From: an uncultured Dyadobacter sp.
GTDB lineage: Bacteria; Bacteroidota; Bacteroidia; Cytophagales; Spirosomataceae
Direction of reading: 5' to 3'
Assembly (NCBI RefSeq): GCF_946482605.1
Contig: NZ_CAMLSE010000006.1
Location: 275,656-339,655, forward strand
Length of the DNA stretch: 64,000 nucleotides
In this document: piece after piece, positions 18,155-27,174 of the stretch
Position numbering within the stretch: position 1 is the first letter of the stretch
Layout of the letters: each line of letters begins with the position of its first letter
Notes under the pieces: model-generated
Seen by the model: only the letters and a program-made list of their open reading frames with translations
What the model was told of the DNA's origin: nothing
Database searches by the model: none
Program-made: the position numbers and the translations under genes

Positions 18155-18613
18155 ATGTTTTTTGACCCGGAAAATCATGTCGTAAAATTATGTGCCGAGG
18201 GAATCGCATTGGAAGGTGAACCCGAAAGGGCGGGTTTGTATTATCAAAAAGCCTGGGATGCGGCTGTCAACAATGAGGAACGATTCATTGCGGCTCATTA
18301 CGTTGCCCGGATCCAACCCACAGTTTTGGAAAAGCTCAGATGGGATCAGATTGCCCTGAATGAGGCGCTGAGCGTTGACAAAGAATACATTAAGGCAGCG
18401 CTTCCGTCTCTGTATTTGAATCTTGGTAAATGCTATGAAGACAGGTCCGATTTCAAAGCGGCCATTGCGCATTACGAGCAAGGATTAACGTTCAGCAAGC
18501 ATCTCAATGACGACGGGTATGGCACGATGGTAAAATCAGGGCTTGAAGGCGGTTTGAAACGGGTAGCATCAAATGCGGCGATTTGTGCAGAAAACCCATC
18601 ACACAGATCGTAG
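18155..18613 (+). CDS. Small TPR-like protein
   Basis: A 152-residue cytoplasmic protein (no signal peptide) with tetratricopeptide-like helix pairs: EPERAGLYYQKAWDAAVNNE near the N-terminus and LYLNLGKCYEDRSDFKAAIA then HYEQGLTFSKHL at about 90-125. It probably serves as a protein-protein adaptor. The ATG at 18155 is preferred to an in-frame TTG at 18143. The gene converges with the 7TM kinase (stop to stop 6 bp) and shows no operon partner; the 17864-18154 spacer shows no gene. Confidence 0.8.
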   Translation: MFFDPENHVVKLCAEGIALEGEPERAGLYYQKAWDAAVNNEERFIAAHYVARIQPTVLEKLRWDQIALNEALSVDKEYIKAALPSLYLNLGKCYEDRSDFKAAIAHYEQGLTFSKHLNDDGYGTMVKSGLEGGLKRVASNAAICAENPSHRS

Positions 18614-18619
18614 CGATTG

Positions 18620-20542
18620 CTAAGCAGCTCCATCAGATTCTCTACCGGTTATATGGTACGGAATGTCCAGCACGATCATGGAACCGCCCTCGCTTATTTC
18701 TCTGGTCAGTGTCGCGCCGATGTAGTCGGCTCTGAGCGTGCAGTTTTTTAAACCTATTCCAATCGACCGGTGCCCTGATTGTTCGTTTTTGATGCCAACG
18801 CCGTTGTCCTCTACCACGATTCGTAAGGAACTGTCGAAGTAGATCAGTTGAATGGCGGCCTGATTTGCCTTGGCATGTTTCAGAATGTTCTGGATCAGTT
18901 CCGAAACGATACGGTACGCGTTCAGTTCAATGTCCCTGGCCAACCTCTGCTCGCGACCTGAGCAAAGGAACTGAAATCGGGTAGGAGCCGCAGGCAGCGC
19001 ATGTATGAGCTGCGCCAGCGAGTTGGATAGGCCGATCCTGTCGAATTCGGGAGGCATTAAGTTGTGGGAAATCCGTCGCAGGTCTTCGCTGCTCTTTTGG
19101 ATCAGCGGTTCCAGGGTCTCAAACTTTTTCCGGGTTTCAGGTGCTGTCGACTCTGCCATCAGATCGGAAATGCTTCTTCTGATGGTGGCCAGTGTGCCGC
19201 CGAGGTCATCGTGCAGGTCCGCCGCAATGCGCTGGCGTTCGATGTCCTGGGTTTGTAAAATAGAAGAAGTAAAGTCCTTTTGAAGCTGATTTAGTTTGAG
19301 GAGATATTTGTCCCGGTCCCATACCAGTTTGTAACCGATCCCTGCGCCCAGCACGACCACCTCGAATAAGGATGAGTAATGACTTAATTCATAAAACAAC
19401 CAGGTACGCGGCAGACCCAATATGGAACCCGCAAACCATAGTGCCACAAGAAATAGCGGTGTGATGGCTGTGAGGTAGAGAACCGCTTCATATTTCCGCT
19501 GCATCAATCCGTAGCTGATCATCAGCGTGGCCGTCAGCATGGTGAGCAACCCGAGCAGCGAGGCTAACGACGCGTTGAGATCGCTGAAAGGGGACAGCCA
19601 TCCATACAAGGTAAAAGCAAGCGATAAATATACCAGGGTGGTAGCTGCTGTGATTAACCATTTGGGTGCATAGGAGCGGATTTGCAAGAAGTTAATCGAG
19701 AATAAAATCATGAAAAAGTCTACCGCTCCGAGGAAAACAATGTTACTGTTCTCATCCAGAAACGGGATATTGATGTTGAAATTTCGTAATGAAATGCCTT
19801 CCAGATTAGCGATCGACAACCCGTAGAACAGGGAGTAGCCTGCGTAGTACAGCAGCAGCCGGCGCCGGGTGAACAGAAAAAGTATGACCATTAAGAAAGA
19901 AGCGACCGCCACAATGCCCAGGGCAAAGTACAAAAGCATATCGGCGGTGAACATGTAGTCGAAAAAACCTTCCTTGCTATATAAGCTGATCGGTATCAGA
20001 AGCGTGCTGTGTTTGCGGTGCACACGGCAGTAAGTGGTCAGGCGCTCTCCCGGCTGGATCTGTATTGGAAATGCAAAATTTCTGGTAAAAACCGGTTTTT
20101 CGGAAATAGGTGTTTCCCGGTCGAACCTTTCCTGGCGATATCGTATCCGGTTACTGGTATCCAAGACATAAAATGCCAGATCATTGACTTCCTTGAAATG
20201 CAAATGGGAAATCAGCGACTGCGGTTGGTTGCTCGTATTCCTGACAGTAAACCTGACCCAATGGTAGCGATGATCCATACCCAGATTGGGCAGGCTCTCT
20301 TTAACGAGCTGAAACTCGTTTCCGGCTTTGCGTACATCGTCAATGCCCCATGTGCTGTCGGGCGTGGTGAAGATATACAGATAACCGGACAGGTTATTCT
20401 TAACGAACCCGTCTCCAATCGGCACAGTCAGCGAACCGGATTCCCGGGACTGTACTTTTTGAGCGCCGGGGTTTGCTGCCAGGATAGTCAGGCAGGTCAT
20501 CAGAAAAACAAAGATCAGCACCAGGCGCTTCGATTGTTCCAA
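18620..20542 (-). CDS. 7TMR-DISM sensor histidine kinase (HisKA_3 type), orphan
   Basis: A 640-residue membrane kinase. After a signal peptide (about 1-23) comes an extracytoplasmic 7TMR-DISMED2 domain (about 40-190; YHWVRFTVRNTSNQPQSLI), seven predicted transmembrane helices (about 205-400), then a HisKA_3 dimerisation domain with QDIERQRIAADLHDDLGG (the phospho-histidine is in the DLHDD motif) and a HATPase domain (ELIQNILKHAKA, VVEDNGVGI). HisKA_3 kinases normally signal to NarL-type regulators, but none is adjacent, so it is an orphan here. The extracellular domain of this family is thought to bind carbohydrate-like ligands. Confidence 0.9.
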   Translation of the reverse strand: MEQSKRLVLIFVFLMTCLTILAANPGAQKVQSRESGSLTVPIGDGFVKNNLSGYLYIFTTPDSTWGIDDVRKAGNEFQLVKESLPNLGMDHRYHWVRFTVRNTSNQPQSLISHLHFKEVNDLAFYVLDTSNRIRYRQERFDRETPISEKPVFTRNFAFPIQIQPGERLTTYCRVHRKHSTLLIPISLYSKEGFFDYMFTADMLLYFALGIVAVASFLMVILFLFTRRRLLLYYAGYSLFYGLSIANLEGISLRNFNINIPFLDENSNIVFLGAVDFFMILFSINFLQIRSYAPKWLITAATTLVYLSLAFTLYGWLSPFSDLNASLASLLGLLTMLTATLMISYGLMQRKYEAVLYLTAITPLFLVALWFAGSILGLPRTWLFYELSHYSSLFEVVVLGAGIGYKLVWDRDKYLLKLNQLQKDFTSSILQTQDIERQRIAADLHDDLGGTLATIRRSISDLMAESTAPETRKKFETLEPLIQKSSEDLRRISHNLMPPEFDRIGLSNSLAQLIHALPAAPTRFQFLCSGREQRLARDIELNAYRIVSELIQNILKHAKANQAAIQLIYFDSSLRIVVEDNGVGIKNEQSGHRSIGIGLKNCTLRADYIGATLTREISEGGSMIVLDIPYHITGRESDGAA

Positions 20543-20996
20543 AGTCGGAAGAGAGTAGGGTGTTGGTTATTTTACGAAATATACAAGAAGCGGGAGCATG
20601 TAAAAAATACCCCGATGAGGGTATTGCTGCAAGCGGTGATGTCGGGCGAAATTTGGTTTGGCCAAAAACCTCACGAAACCCAACGCTATCATATTCAATC
20701 CTGATGGTAAAACACCTGTTCCTTTTGTCTTCCGTTGGCATCAGCATCCCGGTCGGATCGAATTCGCCATCGACACCAGCGGAAAGATCTCAACCACGGT
20801 GCTTCAACAACCGGAAGGGAGATGTGCTGCTGCTGGGTTATAGCAAGGATACCAGAAAACGCTGCAATAAATTATTTTCGGTAGATTGGGGCATCTTTTA
20901 CCATCTCTTTGCAAGATGCCGGATAGCCCCTACGATTACAGATTAAGTTGTTTTTCACCACTTCCCCCAAGCGCGTCGCCGTTTGGCCTGGATGCT
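20543..20996. other. Intergenic stretch without a convincing gene
   Basis: No well-supported gene is visible. A 61-codon plus-strand frame with a TTG start (20658-20843) encodes a somewhat protein-like stretch (NPDGKTPVPFVFRWHQHPGR), then another frame continues to 20946, which might mean a decayed gene. A hairpin with a T run is described separately at 20606-20625. Otherwise I see nothing. Confidence 0.4.
20606..20625 (-). terminator. Hairpin with T run upstream of the 7TM kinase
   Basis: AATACCC (20606-20612) pairs with GGGTATT (20619-20625) over a 6-base loop. On the minus strand it is followed by TTTTTTA, as in an intrinsic terminator. It lies 64 bp upstream of the kinase start, on the kinase's own strand, so it either insulates the kinase from leftward transcription or acts as an attenuator. 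Confidence 0.5.
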
Positions 20997-21308
20997 ATGT
21001 TTTTATTGACAATTGAAACTCCCAGTAATGAGCCTGCCAAGATGTTGTACAAAGTTCGTATCGAGGCAAACCGACACATCTCATCATTGTGGGAAGCTAG
21101 GTTGGCAAGTCCGGAAACAGATTTAACCTGGCTGCGACCGTTATTCTTCGCACTGGATTCCCTCATTCAGCAGCATTATCGAATGCACAAAAGCCTGCCC
21201 GGCACAATGGATGCTTACCGCAACGGACAGTATTATAATGGAGTCAGGTTTTTAATCAATAAGGAAGACCAGTTGGGTTGGAAGGAGCACGTTATCGTGT
21301 GCAGATAG
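20997..21308 (+). CDS. Small hypothetical protein
   Basis: An ORF of 103 codons starting with ATG at 20997. The product (MFLLTIETPSNEPAKMLYKV, then SSLWEARLASPETDLTWLRP and LFFALDSLIQQHYRMHKSLP) has no signal peptide and no family I recognise. An internal ATG at 21042 is an alternative start. It is not in an obvious operon: the next gene, an ECF sigma factor, begins 145 bp later behind its own promoter. The support is codon-like composition and length only. Confidence 0.45.
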   Translation: MFLLTIETPSNEPAKMLYKVRIEANRHISSLWEARLASPETDLTWLRPLFFALDSLIQQHYRMHKSLPGTMDAYRNGQYYNGVRFLINKEDQLGWKEHVIVCR

Positions 21309-21381
21309 CGCTTAATTCTCCGGAGACAGGACGGTCACCTCTTACAGCGGGTGCAGAGAATTTTATAAAAATTTGCGATAC

Positions 21382-21414
21382 TTTTGGCTTTAAACAAGTT
21401 TATTCAAAACTTTG
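21382..21414 (+). promoter_or_regulatory. Probable promoter of the second sigma/FecR/SusCD module
   Basis: TTTTG (21382-21386) lies 20 bases before AAACTTTG (21407-21414), one mismatch from the Bacteroidota -7 consensus TAnnTTTG. The predicted start near 21420 would give a leader of about 35 bases before the sigma-factor ATG at 21454. Confidence 0.45.
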
Positions 21415-21453
21415 CTGCATTACTGATTTCAAGCGGATACCTTTCCCGACCTC

Positions 21454-22047
21454 ATGGCTACGCGTAAACCGGATAATGATAGAGAGATTTTGTGCGAACT
21501 GGCCAGTGGAAGCGAATCAGTTTTTGTACAGATCTTTGACGAGTACAGCCCCAAGATTTACAGACTTGCATTGAAATTCCTGAATTCCAGGGAAGCGGCC
21601 GAGGAAGTAGTCCAGGATGTCTTCATGGACGTATGGCTGAGGCGGGAAAAAATGGCAGAGGTATTAAACTTTAGCGCCTACCTGCACGGAATGGCTAAAA
21701 AGCAAATATACGACGCCTACCGTCACAAGTCCGCTTTTATAGAAATGGTCCACGAGTTCAGCTACCGGGAGCAAGCGGAAAACCCAACCGAGCGGATGCT
21801 GCACGAGGGGGAGCACGAGCAGTTGTTGCAACAGGCGGTCAGCGAGCTACCCGATCACCAAAGAAAGATCTTCGAGCTGGCCCGGGAAGAGGGGTTAAGC
21901 CACGAGGCCATAGCGCAGCGAATGAACTTGTCCAGATTGGCCGTTAAAGCGCATATGAAGCGTATTCTCCGATTTATCCGCACACGACTTGCGCCTGTTT
22001 TGAAGGCCGAGACACTTCTTTGGCTTCTTCTCCTCTCAGTTAAATAA
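21454..22047 (+). CDS. ECF RNA polymerase sigma factor (FecI-like)
   Basis: A 197-residue ECF sigma factor. Region 2: VQIFDEYSPKIYRLALKFLN, EAAEEVVQDVFMDVWLRR (about 25-70), then FSAYLHGMAKKQIYDAYRHK. Region 4: SELPDHQRKIFELAREEGLS, HEAIAQRMNLSRLAVKAHMKR (about 130-180), and a hydrophobic C-terminal tail (TLLWLLLLSV). It is the first gene of a plus-strand module, followed after 201 bp by FecR, then SusC and SusD. It should be held by that FecR and direct transcription of the downstream transporter genes. Confidence 0.93.
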   Translation: MATRKPDNDREILCELASGSESVFVQIFDEYSPKIYRLALKFLNSREAAEEVVQDVFMDVWLRREKMAEVLNFSAYLHGMAKKQIYDAYRHKSAFIEMVHEFSYREQAENPTERMLHEGEHEQLLQQAVSELPDHQRKIFELAREEGLSHEAIAQRMNLSRLAVKAHMKRILRFIRTRLAPVLKAETLLWLLLLSVK

Positions 22048-22248
22048 TCCAGACGTCATTACCGGCCGCAAAAGTCTGCTTTCTCCGATATGCCCGGAAT
22101 GGAAGGAGCGCAATGGCCATGCAGGGAAATTAAAGTAAATTTTTTTAGAAAAAATTGCCCCCTACTGTGTTTTCGCAGGACATGTAGAGTAATGGGCTGT
22201 GCGCAGCTCTGAAACGCTGTCAAAAAGCATAAGCAAAACGATGTCCTG

Positions 22249-23292
22249 ATGAGTGCAGACAACAATGCCGAGGGCCCGGAAGATCTCTATCAACGGCGCT
22301 TGAAACGGTTTGATTTTTTGATGAACAGGTACCTGGCCCGGGAAGCGTCCGATCCGGAGCAAGAGGAACTGCATAGCCTGACTGAAAATGGGTTTGGGGA
22401 GCGTTTTCGTGGGTGGCTCGATGAGCATGAACGTACGGACTCCGGAACAGCGAACCTTTCCGGCAAAGCCAGGCAGGAAATCCTGAACAATATTTTAGGC
22501 AGCACCCGTGCCAAAACCAGGCCAGTTACCCTGTGGTGGGGTTGGGCTGCGGCTGTTCTGATCGCTTTGGGCGGTGTAGCCTGGTTTACGGTTCGCAACC
22601 ATGATTCAGCCCAGGTCCGGTTAAGTCAGCAACCCACCTCAAACCAGGAAGATGACTGGCGGGTGGTGAAGGGAAAGCAGTTTCTGAACCTTCCCGACGG
22701 GAGCAGTGTGCTGATGAACCAGGGCAGCGAGCTAAGCTATTCCATTGCATCTTTCCAAGGCGGATCGCGGGAGGTAACCCTGAACGGAGAGGCGTACTTT
22801 GACATTGTCCGCGATCCCGAAAAGCCATTCCTTGTTAAGACCGGGGCGGTGGTCACACGCGTACTCGGAACGTCCTTCAATGTGAACATGCGCCAAAACA
22901 AGGTGGTGGTGACGGTAACCCGGGGGCTGGTGGAAGTAGGAGGTGAACATCGTGTGTATGCCAGGATCAGGCCTGACGAACAGATTACCGTCGATACGCA
23001 AACAGAGCAATTCAATACCGCGTCGGTGAGTGCCGGACAAGAAATTGGCTGGAAGGAGGCCTACCTGGTTCTGGACAATATTGATCTGGAAAAAGCCGGT
23101 AAGCTGATCGGAGACCATTACGACGTAAAGCTAGTCTTCACCCAGGAGGAGGTGAAAAAATGCCGCATTACCGCTTCGTTTCTCAACAATGAAGACCTCG
23201 CGACAGTGCTGACGGTGCTTTCCCGAATGATCGGAGCCTCTTATGAGATTCAGGGAAATACAGTTACGATCGCAGGAGGGAGCTGCGGTTAG
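22249..23292 (+). CDS. FecR-family anti-sigma factor
   Basis: A 347-residue anti-sigma factor: cytoplasmic N-terminus (about 1-95, FLMNRYLAREASDPEQEELH), a transmembrane helix (about 100-117, WWGWAAAVLIALGGVAWF), the periplasmic FecR domain (about 130-245, KGKQFLNLPDGSSVLMNQGS, GEAYFDIVRDPEKPFLVKTG, VLGTSFNVNM) and a C-terminal DUF4974 domain (about 270-345, DLEKAGKLIGDHYDVKLVFT). The ATG at 22249 starts the conserved part. The 201-bp gap behind the sigma gene contains an AT-rich tract (22137-22156) and no gene. It should couple the STN domain of the next SusC to the sigma factor. Confidence 0.94.
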   Translation: MSADNNAEGPEDLYQRRLKRFDFLMNRYLAREASDPEQEELHSLTENGFGERFRGWLDEHERTDSGTANLSGKARQEILNNILGSTRAKTRPVTLWWGWAAAVLIALGGVAWFTVRNHDSAQVRLSQQPTSNQEDDWRVVKGKQFLNLPDGSSVLMNQGSELSYSIASFQGGSREVTLNGEAYFDIVRDPEKPFLVKTGAVVTRVLGTSFNVNMRQNKVVVTVTRGLVEVGGEHRVYARIRPDEQITVDTQTEQFNTASVSAGQEIGWKEAYLVLDNIDLEKAGKLIGDHYDVKLVFTQEEVKKCRITASFLNNEDLATVLTVLSRMIGASYEIQGNTVTIAGGSCG

Positions 23293-23418
23293 GCGATAGG
23301 CCGCTATACAAAGGATGATGGAAATGCTTAAACCCTGAGACAATGACGCAACTTAAAGATCTACCCATTTTTGCCAGAGACGGCTGAGCAACTGCGAAAT
23401 GCATTGACAATTCATAGA

Positions 23419-23448
23419 AAAGCCCTTCGGCGGCAACCGAAAGGCTTT
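23419..23448 (+). terminator. Hairpin between FecR and SusC
   Basis: AAAGCCCTTCGG (23419-23430) pairs with CCGAAAGGCTTT (23437-23448) with one mismatch over a 6-base loop. It sits in the 228-bp spacer between the regulatory genes and the transporter genes. It ends in TTT only, so it may be a partial terminator or processing element that uncouples the two parts of the module. Confidence 0.5.
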
Positions 23449-23520
23449 CAGGCCCGCTAGTTAGGCGTAACAAACGGGTATCGCTTTTAATAATAGACCA
23501 TCACTAAAAACGTCTGGTAA

Positions 23521-26500
23521 ATGTATAAAAATTTTATCACATGGGGAAGGTGTATGCTTTCCGCCCATCAGCCCAGTATTCAATTCATTATGCGCTCAGG
23601 GTTGTTCTACTTAATTATTGCCATAAGCTGTACACAACTGCTGGTGGCCCGCCCTTCCGATGCCCAGTCCCTGGCCGACATTCAGGTTTCTTTGCAGATG
23701 AAAAATGAAGGGGTTCGCGATTTATTCGGTAAAATCGAGAAGCAAACCTCGCTTCGTTTTGCTTTCATCGAGAACCAGGTCGACGCCGACGCGCGCTTCG
23801 TGCTGCGCAAAGGAACCTACCGGGTGGCAGACGTGCTCGACCGCATGCTGGGCTCGCTCCAATTGACGTATATGAGTACCGGTAATGTGGTGTACATCAT
23901 CCGGATTCCACAAAATGCCCCGGGGAGTAAAGCGACTTCCTCCGCGGATGACCGGCAACAGCCGGTTGAACATCCCGAGGTAAAATCGATGCAGGTGCAA
24001 GGGACGGTGGCCGACGAACACGGCGCCATTCTGCCGGGTGTCAATGTCATCATCAAGGGAACGCAGCAGGGAACAACTACCGATGGAAACGGAAAGTTTA
24101 GTCTGGATGTACCCGATGAGAATGCGGTGCTGGTGTTTTCGTTCGTGGGCTACGTGAGTCGGGAAATAGTGGTAGGCAGCAAGACGCTGATCGACGTGGC
24201 GCTGAAAGTGGATGAGAAGAGTCTTGAGGAAGTGGTAGTGGTAGGCTATGGCACTCAGAAAAAAGTGAATGTGATCGGCTCGGTGGCCACCATCAGCGCA
24301 CAGGCTGTTGAAAACAGATCGGCTTCGACTTTGTCCTCATCGCTGGCCGGATTAGCCGCCGGCGTCAATGTGCAGGCTACGACAGGCCGGCCCGGCGCGG
24401 ATGGATCCAGCATACGGATCAGAGGGACGGGTACATTGAACAGTACATCGCCGTTGGTAGTGATCGATGGGGTGGTGGGTTCCATGGACGCGGTAAATCC
24501 CAACGATGTGGAGAGTATTTCCGTGCTTAAGGATGCGGCCACGGCGGCTATCTATGGTTCGCTGGCGTCAAACGGCGTGATCCTGATCACCACAAAAAAG
24601 GGCACGAAAGGCAAAACCACGGTGAATTACACGGTGATGACCTCGCTGCTCCGCCCGAACAACATGCCGGAATTTGTAACCGACTACGCGCGACATATGC
24701 GGCTGGTCAATGAAGGCTTTAATAATCTCAGGCAGGCCGCCGTATATTCCAATGCAACCATTGACAAATGGGAGGCGGCGAAGGCTAATCCGAATGGCGT
24801 TACCGACCACGGCTTTCCCAACAAAGTGGCCTACCCGAATACCGATTGGGGAAAGGTATTGTTTGGCGAACGCAGGTTGTTGCAGAATCACAACCTGACC
24901 CTCAATGGTGGTTCGGAGAATACCCAATACCTCTTTTCGGTGGGGTACTTTAATAATCCGGGCACAATGCCCAAGACCGGTGCCGACAATGTCCGGATGC
25001 GGATCAACCTGCAATCGAAGGTCGCTAAATTCCTGACCGTGGGGACGCAGACGTTCGGCGATCTTCAGAATACTAGTGTCGCCGATGTAGCGACTGCCTA
25101 TTCCTACCTGACCCAGACCGTCCCGGGCGTTTATCCGGTTTACAATGGCAGGTATGGCTTTCCGGCAGCGGCAGAGGAATCTGCTACGGCCAATAATGCG
25201 ATAGCCTGGTTGTATGGACAGGGGGGAAGCAATCAGGTAAGCCGTATCAACACGACGGTATTTGCCAGACTTGACCTGTTTAAAGGACTGGAATTTGAAT
25301 CAAAGATACACTACAACCAGGGCTATACGGAGAATAACACGCATCCTGTTCCCTACGAAAAGTGGAACTTCGCAACCAACACATTGAGCACTGCGGCTCA
25401 GCCTGCCGCGCAAATGACTACGCGCTACTCGTTGTACAAAAACCGTAATTTGATCCTGGACAACGTGCTGCGGTACAGCGGGGAATTTGCAGGGCACGAT
25501 ATAGGCGGACTGATCGGATACAATCAGCAGTATTTCAACCAGTATAACTTTGATGCTTCCAAACAAGGGCTGGCCCATCCCGACCTTACTACGTTAAATT
25601 CGGGCACGGCTATGACCGGGATCAACGGGGACGAAACAGATTACGGACTGAAATCGGTTTTCGGGCGGGTCAATTACGCATTTAAGAAACGGTATCTGGC
25701 TGAGGCGGTGTTCCGGTATGATGGTTCGTCCCGTTTCGGAGCGTCGAGCCGCTGGGGCTTTTTCCCGGCTTTTTCGGCGGGTTGGCGGATCTCCGAGGAA
25801 AGCTTCATGCAGCCGGTGAACGAAGTATTTGATGACATCCGGATCCGTGCCTCATGGGGCCGCACCGGAAACAATGCTGCGGGAAATTACGACCATTTGC
25901 CTGCCTATGGGACCGTCAATTACTCCTTCAACAATGCGGCGGTGAAGGGGCTGGCCCAGACCAAGACCGGCAACCGCAATCTGAGATGGGAAACGACGAC
26001 CACAACCAATATAGGCCTGAGCGGTTTGGCGCTCAAACGCAGGTTGAGTTTCGAGATAGATGCCTATCGGGGCTTCACCGATGGTATCCTGTTTGCTCCG
26101 AACGTCCCGCTGACCGTGGGAACGGCCAGTCCGGCAACGATGAATATCGCCGAAGTCACCAAGCGTGGGATCGAGCTCAGCATCGGCTACCAGGATCGTA
26201 TCAGGGATTTTCAGTATTCGGTCTCGGCCAACTTCGCTTACAATACCAACCGGGTCAACACTTACAAAGGCCCGTTGAGAGAAGGGTTCGTCACTGATGC
26301 TGCGGGAGGCAGCCTTTACCAATCCAATATCGGTACGGTATCCACCGGATCGACTGAGCGGATTCTGGAAGGTCATATGATCAATGAACTCTATTTGTAC
26401 CCTGTGTACGAAGGCTCAGGCAGTTATTCGCTGAGCGATGGCTCCGTGAATGTGAATGGGGGGCCACGCGATGGGATGATCAGGACGCCGCAGGATCTGG

Positions 26501-27162
26501 AATGGTTGCGGCGCATGGTCGATGCCGGCTACCGGTTTCAGCCAGCCGATGGAGTCGATCCGACCAAGATATGGTATGGTGATCTGATCTATGCCGATGC
26601 CAATGGCGACGGTATTTATGGCAACGTATATGATCAGCAGTTCACCGGCAAGCGGGCTACGCCTGCCATCAACTACGGATTGACACTCAACATGTCGTAC
26701 CGTGGTTTCGACGTTTCGATGATTTGGTCGGGTGCGGCCGGTGTGCATTATTACTGGAATACGCTGTACCTTAATCAATCGATTGTTGCACAGGGAAAGT
26801 CCGTGCCGACTTTGGTAGCCGACAATCACTATTACTACAATGAATCGAATCCCGGCGACCCGGCTAATAATTTGAGCGCGCATTATCCCCGGTTAAAAGC
26901 GATAACTGATGCGCAGAATGGCCGCACCAGCAACTATTACCTGTACAACGCTTCATTCGCGAAACTTCGCAACCTTCAGCTGGGCTATACCCTCCCGGGC
27001 CGGTTGACGAACAAACTAGCGATGAGCAGGCTACGACTATACTTAGCCGGTGAGAATCTGCTGACGCTCACCAGGTTTCCGGGACTCGATCCTGAGCTCG
27101 GGCCCAATCCGAATTATCCAACCATGCGCCAGTTTTCGCTGGGATTGAATGTTACATTTTAA
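23521..27162 (+). CDS. SusC/RagA-family TonB-linked outer-membrane receptor with STN domain
   Basis: A 1213-residue transporter. Order: N-terminal signal region (hydrophobic about 28-46; SGLFYLIIAISCTQLLVA), STN domain (about 55-130; LADIQVSLQMKNEGVRDLFG), carboxypeptidase-regulatory-like domain (about 160-235; GVNVIIKGTQQGTTTDGNGK), the SusC motif SLEEVVVVGYGTQKKVNV, plug (SIRIRGTGTLNSTSPLVVID) and a beta-barrel ending SLGLNVTF. The STN domain predicts signalling to the FecR upstream. The long N-terminus before the hydrophobic segment is unusual; an ATG at 23590 (MRSGLFYL) is an alternative start. SusD follows after 12 bp. The substrate is unknown; no glycoside hydrolase lies next to this module. 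Confidence 0.94.
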   Translation: MYKNFITWGRCMLSAHQPSIQFIMRSGLFYLIIAISCTQLLVARPSDAQSLADIQVSLQMKNEGVRDLFGKIEKQTSLRFAFIENQVDADARFVLRKGTYRVADVLDRMLGSLQLTYMSTGNVVYIIRIPQNAPGSKATSSADDRQQPVEHPEVKSMQVQGTVADEHGAILPGVNVIIKGTQQGTTTDGNGKFSLDVPDENAVLVFSFVGYVSREIVVGSKTLIDVALKVDEKSLEEVVVVGYGTQKKVNVIGSVATISAQAVENRSASTLSSSLAGLAAGVNVQATTGRPGADGSSIRIRGTGTLNSTSPLVVIDGVVGSMDAVNPNDVESISVLKDAATAAIYGSLASNGVILITTKKGTKGKTTVNYTVMTSLLRPNNMPEFVTDYARHMRLVNEGFNNLRQAAVYSNATIDKWEAAKANPNGVTDHGFPNKVAYPNTDWGKVLFGERRLLQNHNLTLNGGSENTQYLFSVGYFNNPGTMPKTGADNVRMRINLQSKVAKFLTVGTQTFGDLQNTSVADVATAYSYLTQTVPGVYPVYNGRYGFPAAAEESATANNAIAWLYGQGGSNQVSRINTTVFARLDLFKGLEFESKIHYNQGYTENNTHPVPYEKWNFATNTLSTAAQPAAQMTTRYSLYKNRNLILDNVLRYSGEFAGHDIGGLIGYNQQYFNQYNFDASKQGLAHPDLTTLNSGTAMTGINGDETDYGLKSVFGRVNYAFKKRYLAEAVFRYDGSSRFGASSRWGFFPAFSAGWRISEESFMQPVNEVFDDIRIRASWGRTGNNAAGNYDHLPAYGTVNYSFNNAAVKGLAQTKTGNRNLRWETTTTTNIGLSGLALKRRLSFEIDAYRGFTDGILFAPNVPLTVGTASPATMNIAEVTKRGIELSIGYQDRIRDFQYSVSANFAYNTNRVNTYKGPLREGFVTDAAGGSLYQSNIGTVSTGSTERILEGHMINELYLYPVYEGSGSYSLSDGSVNVNGGPRDGMIRTPQDLEWLRRMVDAGYRFQPADGVDPTKIWYGDLIYADANGDGIYGNVYDQQFTGKRATPAINYGLTLNMSYRGFDVSMIWSGAAGVHYYWNTLYLNQSIVAQGKSVPTLVADNHYYYNESNPGDPANNLSAHYPRLKAITDAQNGRTSNYYLYNASFAKLRNLQLGYTLPGRLTNKLAMSRLRLYLAGENLLTLTRFPGLDPELGPNPNYPTMRQFSLGLNVTF

Positions 27163-27174
27163 AGACGAAAGATC

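Noticed and set aside
20658..20843. 61-codon ORF starting with TTG
   Set aside because: No recognised features, no clear ribosome site, and the frame changes downstream; kept only as a possible remnant.
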